This document shows positions 12,546 to 23,400 of a DNA stretch of 64,000 nucleotides, piece by piece. Position numbers and translations under genes: made by a program. Position 1 is the first letter of the stretch. Each line of letters begins with the position of its first letter. Under the pieces are notes generated by a model that made no database searches, was not told where the DNA came from, and saw nothing but the letters and a program-made list of their open reading frames with translations. The DNA comes from Paraspadella gotoi (lineage: Eukaryota > Chaetognatha), in the NCBI GenBank assembly GCA_051294375.1, contig CM119265.1:14396414-14460413 (forward strand). Reading direction: 5' to 3'.

Positions 12546-15500
12546 ATGAACGACGCGAAAGATCTCTTTAGATGGAAACGCCGCTCGGAGCCACTAGTGC
12601 ATGGATCCGATGCCCGGACAAACAAAGGATCACGGACGGTGGAAGGTGTCGACATCAAAATTGGAGCCCACGATGAAGTGGAGAAATGGTTACAGCGGGT
12701 GGAAGCAGCCACGGAGGTCGCGGCTTTGAGAACCTTCGACGACTCGGTAGGAAAAAAAAACATTTTCTTTTACTTTTATGTAGATATCTATGCTTTGTTA
12801 ACATCTTTGCCAGACTATAATTGGATCTACGTTGCCCCCAACCCGCCTTCACCGACGTCTCGACAACAACGTCCGGTTTCACGAAGCCAAAACCGACGCA
12901 GACTTTGCCGAAGCGCAGGATCTCCTTGACGAATGGATGACGAAAAACTTCATTCATCAGATCCTAGGCGAGGATGGGGACGGCGACGACTTGGTGGTTA
13001 CGAACGAGTTGCGTTTCGACCGGTGAGCTGCCTCTGCCTCTAATCCTAAATTAGGACTTCTAAGCATCCCATGTGTACATACTAGTCGTGTTGGCTTCAG
13101 ATCACCTTCGCCGACTTCGCCTGGATTGGCGTCGACGGTCGCTCGTACTGTCAGCTCGAACGTTCTCCTCGAAAACCTCTACGATGATATCGATGCCGTC
13201 GACGAGGACGACGTCGTTCAGGTTTTCTTTCGTAGAAAAAAAATATTATCTAACCATTTAANNNNNNNNNNAATCGTTGTTCCCATCAGAACATCATGGA
13301 AAATCTACTTGAAGCCCCTATCGAAGAGAACGCTGCCAAAGTGACAAAGAAGACATTAAAACCAAAGATTCGATTCGATGCAGAAACACTGGAACCGAAG
13401 AAATTAGAGACGAGGAAAACTGGGGGGAAAAGCGCCATGGCCAGGATGCTAGAGGCGGAGGACAAAGGAGTCGACATGCAAAAACGCATCGTGGATAGGC
13501 ATGAACAGGTTCAGTTGCGAGTATTTTAATGCGAACAAAGAAAAAAAATACTTAATAATTTTTTTTTGATCCCCACAGGTTCGTCAGAATCGCCTTCTGC
13601 GTGATCGTATGATCCGCGAGGAGCGCGAGAAGCGGCGACAGGTGCGTGAGTTGCGTCGTGAGGCCGAAGATATGGTCGCGCGTGAGGCGAAGGAGGCAGA
13701 AACGAAACGACTCGTCGAGGAAGAGAAGATCGAGATGGAGATGACGAGGATCAAGAAAGAAATGGAGGAGCGGAGGGCTGCCGAGGAAGAACAGAGGAGG
13801 AAGAAAGTAGAAGAGGAAATAAAAAAGGCATCGGAGGAGGAGGAAAAGAAGAATCGAGATATGCAGATGCGTGAAGAGATAAAGCTCGAACAAGTGCGTC
13901 GAGTTCGTTTGTATAAATATTTTCAAAACTGAAAAGCTTGTGGCGAATCCTAAATTTGGCCTCCCGTCTAGCTTGGTGAAATTCAGCTCGTCCCATTGGC
14001 TTGGAGAGCTTAGTACTCATTCACCAATCGTGAGTTCCGGGTTTAAACTGGTTAAACTGGTCCAAAGCCCTGAGCGCAAGTTGTCGGGAGACGCCTCACA
14101 CCCCGGGCATCACACATGTCTCCCCGTTGCCATAAGCTCTCCTTTATGGGTTGTCAATTTTGATATTTTAGTATCTATTTGTATCTCTTTCCCAAGGCCG
14201 CCCGTGATCGTGAGCGTAATCTAAAGCTCCAAAAACTCGACATCCGTGTGCGAAACTCGCACCTTCGATCTCTGCGAACCCACTTCACCGCTTGGCGAAC
14301 TTTAATCCTTGATCAACGCCTCCAAATGGGCCAAGCTCGTGCTATCGCTGATTGGCGTCTTCTGATGAAATCTTGGTTTGTTTGGAACGGGAAATACAAG
14401 TGAGTCTGAAGAGTGGTGTGTAACATAAAAACATTCACCATAACACCTTCATTTATCCAATGTTTCTCCATTTTTAATTTGAAGAACTTTATGGGCCTCG
14501 CAAGAAGGTCAGAAGCACCTAGAAAGCCTGCGGGAAGGCCAGAGAAAACTGCAGAAAGCAGAAACTTTCTACAAAAGGCGCCTTCTATCTAAATGTTTGG
14601 GAATTTGGAGCGTTTGGGTGCGCCATCAACAAATGGATCGCGAGTTCCAACGAGAGAAAGAAGAAACGCAAAAGAAAATGGAGGCTTTTTTAAAAGCATG
14701 CGCTTTCGGTCCCGAAGTTGATGGCGACGACACTGGATTAAAAGAGATCGTCGATACAAAGAACTTTGAAGCCAATCTGGACGGAATTGTCAAGACGGCA
14801 AAGAAGTCGCAATCTGCCAAAATAAAATCGTTGCAACCATGGCAGCTGAACAAAGAGCACGTCTATGAGGGTATTGATCTGGAAAAGGAAGCGGCTGCTA
14901 AGAAACCTATTGTAAAATCCAAATCGACTTTCGTTGTTGACGCTTATCAGCATCGTCACGCGGCTCAAGAAAAAATGTTAAAGGCCCAGCAAGAGATGAT
15001 AAAGGAACAACAGAGAATGCTGGAAGAAATGAAGCTGCTACAGTCTCAACAAAAGTCGCGTGACGTTCACTTCGACGATAAAGTGGATCAAACCAATTCG
15101 ACACCCAAATCGCCAGCAACCGTGGAAGCGAAAATTGATCACGTAATCCTTCCTGCCAAAAACTCTCAGGCGTCCAATTGGACAAAGCACAACAAATTTA
15201 TCAAAGACATGGAGGAAAGAGCCCGACAAAGGGCCGAGCGAAAGGCGGAGCTTGAAAGACTCAAGGAGCTTAGGCAAAAGGAGAAGATCGAAGCGCAACG
15301 TCGTCAGGAAGAGGAAGAGAGGTCGAAAGAGGAAGAAGAGAAGCGAAAGAAAATGGAAGAGGCGAGGGAAAAGCGACGCGCCGAGAGGGAGCGCGAGGAG
15401 GAGAAGCGCAAAAAAGCGGAAGAAGCGAAACTGATTGCTGAAACGGCTGTGGAACACGACAGACTGCGCCTGATGAAGTGGAGGGGGATCGTGGCATGGA

Positions 15501-15982
15501 AAAACCTGGTGGCCGGAAGTCGTCTTCGGGAGACCAAAGCTGAGAACTTTTCCAAAATTATGACGCTCAAAAAAGTTATGTCCGCTTGGGCGAACTTGAT
15601 CGAAAGCATAAAACGCGAGAGGGACCTCAAGGCGGAGCTGTGTAGACGGCAGCAACTTCAGCGTCGATGCTTCGCATCTTGGAGGGGTGTCAAAGAGAAC
15701 ACCTTGCGTCTCGAAGTCGCGGCCAGGACGCACTGGGCGCAGAAGTCTATGCTTAAATTGCTGAATTGTTGGTCGGAGTTCGTTCAGGAGGAAAGATTGG
15801 CTCGATGGCAACAGGAAAAGATTGCGCAAGAACATCGCGACAAATTTCTAATTCAGAGAGCGTTCACCGGCTGGAAATTGATTCCGTCCATGGCTAAGAG
15901 AGAAAGGGAACGGGAGAACAGAAAGAACTTGTTAAGAAAAAAGGTGTCGGACTTATTGCCCGATTACCAAGGAATCGATTAA
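12546..15982 (+). CDS. CCDC191: CCDC191-like coiled-coil protein with SFI1-like tryptophan repeats
   Basis: Seven exons (12546-12746, 12814-13022, 13101-13221, 13290-13508, 13579-13893, 14197-14399, 14485-15982) encode about 921 residues, close to vertebrate CCDC191. The N-terminal part carries AQDLLDEWMTKNF. The middle is a highly charged coiled coil rich in Glu, Arg and Lys. The C-terminal third has repeated tryptophan-centred helices of the type seen in centrin-binding SFI1-like proteins (HFTAWRTLI, LMKWRGIVAWKNL, VMSAWANLI, CFASWRGV, LLNCWSEFV, AFTGWKLI). The tail KKVSDLLPDYQG resembles the conserved end of the family. CCDC191 is poorly characterised. The repeats suggest centrin binding at centrosomes or basal bodies, which is inference. 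The 10-N gap is in the intron before exon 4. A long antisense frame here is a shadow of the coiled coil. Confidence 0.8.
13262..13271. other. Assembly gap (10 N)
   Basis: Ten undetermined bases in the intron between exons at 13101-13221 and 13290-13508. The true gap size is unknown. Exon order and reading frame across it are consistent, so no coding sequence need be missing. Confidence 0.99.
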
Positions 15983-16073
15983 ACCAATTTGTTAATTTCC
16001 GAGACTAGAATGAAATTACTTGATTTGTATTTTAATACTGATATCTGATCTGAATCCGTCCATAAATTTTTAC

Positions 16074-16097
16074 TTTTTTGAAATTTTTTTTTTCAGA
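16074..16097 (+). promoter_or_regulatory. Splice-acceptor-like sequence upstream of the STKLD1 start
   Basis: A pyrimidine run ending TTTTTTTTTTCAG followed by AGATG lies in the 172-bp gap between the CCDC191 stop and the STKLD1 start. It could be the end of a 5' UTR intron or a site for trans-splicing of a leader. No donor for a conventional intron is obvious in the short gap. Confidence 0.45.
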
Positions 16098-16154
16098 GAT
16101 GTTATCCTAAAAACCTTGAGGTATTCGTGAAAGAAATATTATTCCTGAATTACT

Positions 16155-18176
16155 ATGGAAAATTACGTTTTTTCAAAAAAGTTAGGGATAAATTCGAATT
16201 TCATCACTTGCCTAATGCAGCACAAACAAAGTGATGAAGAGCTCGTGTTCAGACGAATCGCCTGTGATTCAAAGAAAGAAGCTTCAGAGGTGCTCGAATA
16301 TTCCTCTCGACTCGCGAGTTTAAAACATCAAGCCCTCTCTCGTTATCAAGAAGGCATTGTCGAAATTTCCGAAAGTAATTCTGAGGAATACTTTGCTATC
16401 GTTGTAGAAGAGTGTCATCCTTTCGGCAGTCTGCGGTCGATTGTGCGGAAGCGTGGGAAGCAGGGAAAGAGCCTTGAGGAAGGGTTGATCAAAAAGTGGC
16501 TGGCGCGAATCGTGGAAGGGCTCGTTTACGCCCACGATCGCGGCATCGCCCACGGAGCCCTCAAACCAAAGAACGTTTTCTTGACCAAAGACCTCGACGT
16601 CATTGTCGGTAACTTTTCGTTACCGCTTCAAAATCTTTCAATGGAATCTGTCGTCCCCGAAGCCTCGGCTAAATTTTCTACCGATTCATGGTTTCTTGGT
16701 TGCCTCCTGCTACAACTGGCTACATGTCATTTGGTGGAGGAGACACAAATAGCGACTTATTTAACGAGGTTAAAAAAGGAACCTGGAGTTCTGGAGAACC
16801 TGCTGCAACGAATAATGATCGACCCTGACGCCGATGAGGACGACAGCGACACTGGAAAATATTCTATTGAGTTTTGCTCTTTGGTCCGTACCTTGCTCCT
16901 TCGTAACAGCGAGCACAGACCACATGCCTCCGATCTGCAGATGTTTGCTTATGTTCAGGAGTGCCTTGAAATAATTGGCTCCTCACTAGTGGCTGAAAAA
17001 TATCGTCCTTCCGAGGATGCTGTTCAGAAAGTCAAACAAATTGATTGGTCACCGCAGGAAATATTTTCCTACTTGAAGAGTGACAAAATCGATTCGAATA
17101 ACGTCTTTCACGCTCTGGGCGGTCTCAAACGTCATATCGAAGTTGACGGAATACTATCCTTGGGATCAGATGCCAGTGGCAATTTAGAAAAGATATTCAC
17201 GAGATTCTGGGGGCAAAGTTTCGAGATAGCTGCTGAGTGCTGCTTCGTTATTTTGGAAATTTTGTCAGAAGATCTTGATATTTCTTTTGGCTCAGACGAT
17301 TTTCTTCAGGATTTGCCTAAAGCTATGAGGACCTACATCGCCGACTGGCGATTCCAAGTGTCTGCTATCCGCATCTTGACCATTTTGTCTGCGGATGAGG
17401 ACGTTAGCGATAAGATTGGTCGCCACGGTGGCGTCCAGGGGATTCTTGTGGCGTGGCGCACTTTTCCCCACTTGATCGATATGGCAGCTGCTTGCTGCAG
17501 CGCATTCTCGTGCCTGTCTATCGGTTCCAACAACGCTGCCATTGTTTCTGGAGAAAGAGTCATCTACGACGTGATCTTTGCCCTTCGCACTCACGGTCAC
17601 TTGGAGGCAGAGCTTAGAGCGGATGAAGAATCGGAGAAACAGGTCTGGTCTTTGGTGGAACGCGCCTGCGCTGCCCTACTCTCATTGTCGTCAGATCAGG
17701 AGAACCTCGAGTACATGATCGAGCAATCGCTGATGGACATCTTCATCGACGTCCTTCTTCGCTACGGTCACGTCCAGCGCGTTGTTAAGAGTGCAGCGCT
17801 GGCGATGGCGTTCCTAGCGGAATACCACCCCGACTCGGCCCTCAAGTTTTGCCATGAGTCGGGCATACCCGTCGTACTAGTCGTGCGCGCCTACGACAAT
17901 TTCAATCAGGATCCCGAAATCGTGGAGAATGTTTGCACTCTTGTGCAGGAGCTGGCCGAACACCGGGCGGTTCGAGCCACCTTGTTGAAACACCCCGTTC
18001 TCAGGATTCTCAAAGAAGTCGTGATGCGTTTCGAGGACGATGTCGTAATTGTAGCTTCTGCCCGCCGTTCCATCGAGTTGCTTCTCAACGAAAGCGAGAC
18101 GCCAGAAAATGTTCGTTCCAAAACTGCCAAAAAGGCCAGAATAAGAAGACAGAGTTTACACACCCTAAAAAACTAA
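16155..18176 (+). CDS. STKLD1: STKLD1-like pseudokinase with armadillo-like C-terminal region
   Basis: One uninterrupted 673-residue frame, unlike its multi-exon neighbours. Residues 1-270 have a protein-kinase fold: the catalytic-loop position reads HGALKPKNVFL instead of HRDLKPxN, the DFG position reads VGNFS, and there is no glycine-rich loop (KKLGINSNFI). Lack of the catalytic aspartate, the metal-binding aspartate and the P-loop implies an inactive kinase. DSWFLGCLLLQL matches the αF helix region. Residues 300-640 are leucine/alanine-rich helices like armadillo or HEAT repeats. Domain order, length and the degraded motifs match STKLD1 (SgK071), a family of unknown function. The start is the first ATG, 172 bp after CCDC191 on the same strand. 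The lack of introns could reflect intron loss or an old retrocopy. Confidence 0.75.
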   Translation: MENYVFSKKLGINSNFITCLMQHKQSDEELVFRRIACDSKKEASEVLEYSSRLASLKHQALSRYQEGIVEISESNSEEYFAIVVEECHPFGSLRSIVRKRGKQGKSLEEGLIKKWLARIVEGLVYAHDRGIAHGALKPKNVFLTKDLDVIVGNFSLPLQNLSMESVVPEASAKFSTDSWFLGCLLLQLATCHLVEETQIATYLTRLKKEPGVLENLLQRIMIDPDADEDDSDTGKYSIEFCSLVRTLLLRNSEHRPHASDLQMFAYVQECLEIIGSSLVAEKYRPSEDAVQKVKQIDWSPQEIFSYLKSDKIDSNNVFHALGGLKRHIEVDGILSLGSDASGNLEKIFTRFWGQSFEIAAECCFVILEILSEDLDISFGSDDFLQDLPKAMRTYIADWRFQVSAIRILTILSADEDVSDKIGRHGGVQGILVAWRTFPHLIDMAAACCSAFSCLSIGSNNAAIVSGERVIYDVIFALRTHGHLEAELRADEESEKQVWSLVERACAALLSLSSDQENLEYMIEQSLMDIFIDVLLRYGHVQRVVKSAALAMAFLAEYHPDSALKFCHESGIPVVLVVRAYDNFNQDPEIVENVCTLVQELAEHRAVRATLLKHPVLRILKEVVMRFEDDVVIVASARRSIELLLNESETPENVRSKTAKKARIRRQSLHTLKN

Positions 18177-18359
18177 ATGAATGTGCCAAATCCGAGGAGT
18201 TCTTATGTCGGAAACTTTCCGACATCATTTCCCTTTTGTTTTATATATATATTTTTATATTTATATATACATATTTTTGTTTCACTATTTTATAAAGGTT
18301 TTATTATTTAATCTATACTCTATAGTATTTAATTATATGAAATTGGTACAACCAATATA

Positions 18360-18626
18360 TTTTTTTTAAACATTTTGTGGAAGACGATGCCGCGAGCAGT
18401 TTACCGTCCGTTGCACACAAGGTCCCGAACTTAGGATCGGGCTGTAGTCCGACACTACAGGTGGGTTAGACGCCCCGTCCCGCTTTTACTTGTGTGAATC
18501 AGCAGGGCGCGAACCCGAGTCCTTTGGGTTGGGAGGAGCTCGTGCTACCTCCGGCGCCATAGGTGCTGCTGATTCTCGGACGAGTAGCAGGTTATGAAAT
18601 ACTACCGCAACAATTTTTACTTATCA
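18360..18626 (-). mobile_element. SINE-like element, family 2, with flanking direct repeats
   Basis: On the minus strand this segment shares GGCGCCGGAGG, CTCCCAACCCAAAGGA, a B-box-like GGGTTCGCGCC and GGGACGGGGCG with the copy at 3335-3495. An identical 27-nt sequence stands on each side (18333-18359 and 18627-18653), consistent with a target-site duplication. The same 27-nt sequence occurs nearly intact at about 63547-63571 on the other strand, so the target itself is repetitive. Confidence 0.65.
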
Positions 18627-18666
18627 TTATATGAAATTGGTACAACCAATATAAAAATTATCCATT

Positions 18667-18812
18667 CATTTAATAAATAAGCTATCTTGCCCCTGACTTT
18701 GGACAGGCTTTGGTGGTTTAAGGCCTCCATCACTCTTACAAGATAATGACATAGCAGGTCCCTGCAAGGTTTCAATCAAGACTCTCTCACAGTCTCGTTT
18801 ATTCACTCCCAG
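18667..18812. repeat. Dispersed repeat R3, copy 1
   Basis: Shares a run of blocks with 32710-32860, including TAATAAATAAGCTATCTTG, TTAAGGCCT, CTCTTACAAGATAAT and TTTCAATCAAGAC. No promoter boxes, inverted repeats or coding potential are seen, so the class is unknown. Confidence 0.65.
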
Positions 18813-18856
18813 AGTACCTGGCTTCCCTATCAATGAAGTGGTATAATATTTCAAAT

Positions 18857-18946
18857 ATCTAATAATTCATTTTGGGAGGGGGAGGTCAGTATTGTCTTCT
18901 GGAAATAGAGGGAGTATCTATACAACACAAGGTTAGACTACAATCT
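18857..18946. repeat. Dispersed repeat R4, copy 1
   Basis: Nearly the same as 31025-31112, sharing CATTTTGGGAGG, GTTAGACTACAAT and TTGTCTTCTGGAAAT. It lies just downstream of R3 copy 1 and may be another part of the same element. Confidence 0.65.
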
Positions 18947-19934
18947 GTCCTAATTTTATAAGACAAAGATATCATACATCATTCCTGTTAGAAAGTCATT
19001 AATGAGAAATCATAATATCTAAGAGGCTGAACAGAAAGGTGGCCCCCTCAAAAAATTATCCATTCCCAAAGTTATTTATGATTTTTATACCATTGGGGAT
19101 AAAACTACCAAGTATGTTCTGATAGGGATACATAAGGTTTATAGGGGCACCTTATTATCATGAACATGATTTTAAAATAAAAATTACATTTTTTTATTAT
19201 CCTACTTTTTAATTATTTCTTTTTTTTAATATTTTTATTTTTGTATCTTTTATGTTTATACAATAGGAAGTTCATCAGTTGGCAACCTATACCCTTCATG
19301 GATTTCGGCTTTTTCATCCCAATATCCAGGCAAAGGCGAGCTATCACCGAATGGTGATCCCTCATTGTTATTTGTTGTATAATTTTAAGAATTTAATATG
19401 GAGAAATTAATTTTGAGAAGTTAACTTTAATGTTTTAATGTTTATATGCTAAATATGTTGTCTCGTCTTTTTGTGATAGATTTTTAAACGTTATTCGGAT
19501 TCTTCGTTCTTCGACGCTTTTTAGTTGCGCCGCGAGTACTTTTCGGTCGGTCGGTATGTCTGTCCGTCGGTCTGTCCGACTTACATTAAAATGTATATAA
19601 TTTGCTTCTTTTGTTCAGACAGAAAAAAAACTCAAATCTAGGGGACTGTTTGCGCCGTCTTCAGGAAATCCTAAAACTAAAAAGAAATAAAAGACGGAAT
19701 TTTGATGCAGTGCATGTCATAAATATACGGGCTAAGAAAGTTATTGTAGTCATGTTATATCACGTCATATTATGTCCGTCATGTCATGTCATGTCATGTC
19801 ACGAAAAATACACGTGATAAGGCAGTCACTGCGACGCAACTCATTTGAATTACCGTTCTTGTTATTACAAATATTTTGTGTTAATTCTTTCTTTTCGTTG
19901 CGTTTGAGTTTAGATGAAAAAAAGAATTTCTTTG

Positions 19935-20060
19935 ATCAACAACGATGGTTTATTAAAAATGTACATGTTTTGACTTTTCACTGCAAGTCTTTACAATTTG
20001 AAAAGCGCTGATGAAGACTTGCAGTGAAAATTCGAAACATGTACATTGTACAAATATTTA
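19935..20060. repeat. Foldback repeat with hammerhead-like core
   Basis: A palindrome: ACTTTTCACTGCAAGTCTT on the left is complementary to AAGACTTGCAGTGAAAATT on the right. The right arm carries CTGATGA (20008-20014), GAAA (20034-20037) and CATGTA (20038-20043) in the order of a hammerhead ribozyme, but helix II is poorly formed. It is a weak or decayed member of the family seen at 30743 and 58405. Confidence 0.55.
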
Positions 20061-20486
20061 TATTTACGTATTTAAGACTTGGGCCCATTGGGTTTTAATT
20101 CGTCCCTCGAACTACGTATTGTCTTTTGACATAATTCTCGTCTAATTTGGATTAGGATATTTAAAATGAAAAAAAGCGGTGCTATCAGTCTTACTGTTTA
20201 ACATATGATCTCATATTTTTATGTACCACTAATTCTTTTATTTATAAGCTTATACTTTAAAGTCATGTATTTATTTGGGATGACTTTAATTTTTATTTGT
20301 TAGTATTTTTAGAAGTGTCTTAAATGTTTTATTAAGGTTTTTTTGACACTATGAACAATGAACATCCGACATGTTTTTTTTCGCGATACAAATTCAAACT
20401 CGCACTGAAATTTGTCCTCGATGATGAGGATCGTCAAATACTGCTATCTATTTTCCCTTAAAAAACTTTCATCTCCCTTGGGCATA

Positions 20487-23400
20487 ATGGCGACTGCGGG
20501 AGCTCCTGTAACCACTCCCCCATCGCGAAAGCGAAGGTCTGGTCTCCCAGGAATGGAAAGTGGGAGCGGAGGAGAAGTGGCGGACCCTGAGGATGCAGTC
20601 TCCGTGGACGTCAAATCTTCTCAGAAGTCCGATCGTCTCACAGACTTGGAATGCTCCGAGTCAGATTTTTATTCCGACGTTGACGAACTGAACTTTCGAC
20701 GTCTCCCGCGCGCCCCGCTGCTGCCAAAACCCGCACCACCAGACTGTTTCTTTCGAGTCTGCGTCGTCGGAGACGTTGACGTTGGCAAAACGACGCTCCT
20801 TCTCACCCTTTGCGGCGAGGAACGGGACGAGGGTGAGCGGGCGCCGAAGGCGGGTATCCCTTACAGGTTTGATTATCAAAATTACTACCGTTTTAACTAA
20901 ATTTCCGTAACTAATAACTAATCTATCATATCTTTGCCTCCCAGGGAGGAATATATTTTCTCCAATTCAAGAAAAATGACCGCGAGGCTGCGCATCGACG
21001 ACACTGCTGGTCAAGAGCGATACAAATCCCTTACCAACGCTTTTTACCGTGACTGTCATGGCTGCCTCGTCCTGTTTGACCTAACCCGGGAGGAAACTTT
21101 TAACCATGTCCCCGATTGGGTGAAGGTAGGACGGAAGATAAGTACAAGAAAAAGAGAGTAGGAAAGAAAAAGAAAATAGGCTGTAAAAAAAGAAGAAAAA
21201 AAAACATTATACAATAGGGTGGAGTGATGAAAAGATTGATGATGAACATTATTTTTTTGCTGCCTATAGAAATATAATTAATGAATTTTAAATCCTTTTA
21301 AAATTTTTTTTAGCATAACAGTATATGCAAATTCAATTATTTATGTAGTAATATCCTTATAAAATCGTCAAATTTCAAAATAATTTTTTTTATTTTTAAG
21401 AACTGATTTGATTCGCTGTAAAAAACTAAGAAACTTTTATAAAATATGTTATATGATATTTTAATGTTTAGATCACAAAAAATGATTAAAACGTTTAAAC
21501 ATATATAAGTTTCTACTACAGAGAATAAAAAAGTCAGGAATTTTCATTTTTTTCTTATTTTAAACATTGAAGATGACAGAATTTTGATAACATGTTTATA
21601 TTTTTGATTCAACTTTTTATGAAGAATCTGAATCTTTATTAAAAGTTTTATAAAAAATTATTTTTTAAATTTACTATTTTATAAGGATATTACTACAAAA
21701 TATATTATATTTTACTATTCTGTTCCCGAGATAATATGAACAAAATATTTTTTGTACTAGTTAATCATACTATCTCACATCTATCATACTATCATTACTT
21801 CATACTATCTATCATTGTTCGATCATTCAAATAAATTTTTTTTTCTTGAATGCTCCACTCTATTATACAAGTCCTGCATAGACAATTCGTATTTCAATAT
21901 CCGTTCCTTTCTTTGCAGGACATTCAGATGTACGCGCCTGCCGTGGTTTCAGTAGTGTTGGTGGGCGCCAAGTTTACCGACGACGTCGTCCGACGTTCGA
22001 TCTCTGCCGACGAAGCGACGCATTTGGCCGACAAGTACGATTTCCCCTACGAGGAAGTCAATGTTTTCCGACACGATCGAGTCAAAGGCGTTGTGGAAGT
22101 TCTCGTCGACCAAATGATAGGGAAAATAGAGACGCGGAGGTGATTCGGACAACGATCCTATTTTTATTTAGAACAAAGAATTGTATTCTAAAGTTTACAA
22201 ACAACGATTTTTATTTTTCAAAAACGTACGTTTTGACTTTTTTTTTGAGCCTTCATCAGGGCTTTTTTTTCTGAAAGAAAACAGAGCAAACAAATAATTG
22301 CGGGAATGGTTGCAAAAAGTTCCTATGTTAACAATAAAGGGCTTTTATCATTTGTGAACATTTATGGATAAATGAGAGAGAGAGAGATATGATGATGATA
22401 ATGATGATGATGATAAAATGTTGCGAAAAACGCTCGGGATTAGGAGAAACAGCCTTTATGGCGATCCTTCTTTGCGTGCCCTCCGAGGGATCTTACTGCC
22501 AAAAAAAAACTGTTTGTTCGCGCCCCCGGTGGTGTCGGAAAGAGAGAGAGAAAGAAAGAAAACAGAGTTCAAAGTTTTCAACAAAGAATTTAGAAAGGAC
22601 AGTGGTTACTGGTTAGTGGTGATGGCAGTTTTAGATAAGGCCAGATTGAGTAAGTTGTAAAAAGAAGTGAAATTTGGACAAAGAGAGAGAGAAAAAGAGA
22701 GAGAGAGGGAGACAGAGAGAAAGAGAGACATTTCATAAACAATTACATTTGAGCAATGTACAACAAAGATAGAATTGAAAATAATAATTTTGAAATTAAT
22801 TGATTAAAAACCATTTTATTTTAAAAATTGTTATAGGTCAAGTTTTTCAATTTTATCTTTGTTGTACATTGCTCAAATGAAATTGTTTATGAAATGTCTC
22901 TCTGTCTCCCTCTCTTTTTCTTTCTCTCTCTTTGACCAAATTTCACTTCTTTTCACAACTTACTCAACCTGGTCCTATCTAAAACTGTTCTCACCACTCA
23001 CCACTTCTTTCTCAATTCTTTGTTGGAAATTTTGAACTCTGGTTTTTCCCTCTCTTTCTCTTTATCGCATTTATCCATAAAGTTTCACAAATATTAAAAT
23101 AAATATAATAAATATCATTACATAAAGGCTCGAAAAAAGAGTCGAATCATGCTCGTTTTTGAAAAATAAAAATCGTTGTTTGTAAACTTTACAATAAAAT
23201 TCTTTACACTAAACAACGAAAAATTATTATACCATGAATACCATTGTATTTATAGAAAATCGGAAGCGTTCTCGTCCGAGCGATTGTTCAGTCCAGACCC
23301 AAAGCGTCATCGATCATCGACTCTGACACAAGCGTCTTTGGCTGCCCAGTCGCTCGCCCGTGCCAACTGGCGCCAGGCTTATCCCTCGCCGGCCAACAGA

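Larger units (their letters stand above)
18177..20486. other. Repeat-filled intergenic region
   Basis: No coding exon seen. It holds a minus-strand SINE of family 2 (about 18385-18590) flanked by 27-nt direct repeats, two dispersed repeats shared with the NSMAF introns (18667-18812 and 18857-18946), a short foldback with a hammerhead-like core (19935-20060), and CCGTC/TCGG and CATGT microsatellites near 19545-19580 and 19775-19800. Confidence 0.6.

Noticed and set aside
15038-15835. 265-codon open frame on the minus strand
   Set aside because: It is the antisense of the Glu/Arg/Lys-rich CCDC191 coiled coil. Such composition leaves the other strand open by chance, and the protein is Leu/Phe/Arg noise with no domain.
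22389-22660. Two overlapping open frames in the Rab intron
   Set aside because: They fall in the foldback element's GA-rich arm; codon content is simple-sequence and neither fits the Rab protein.
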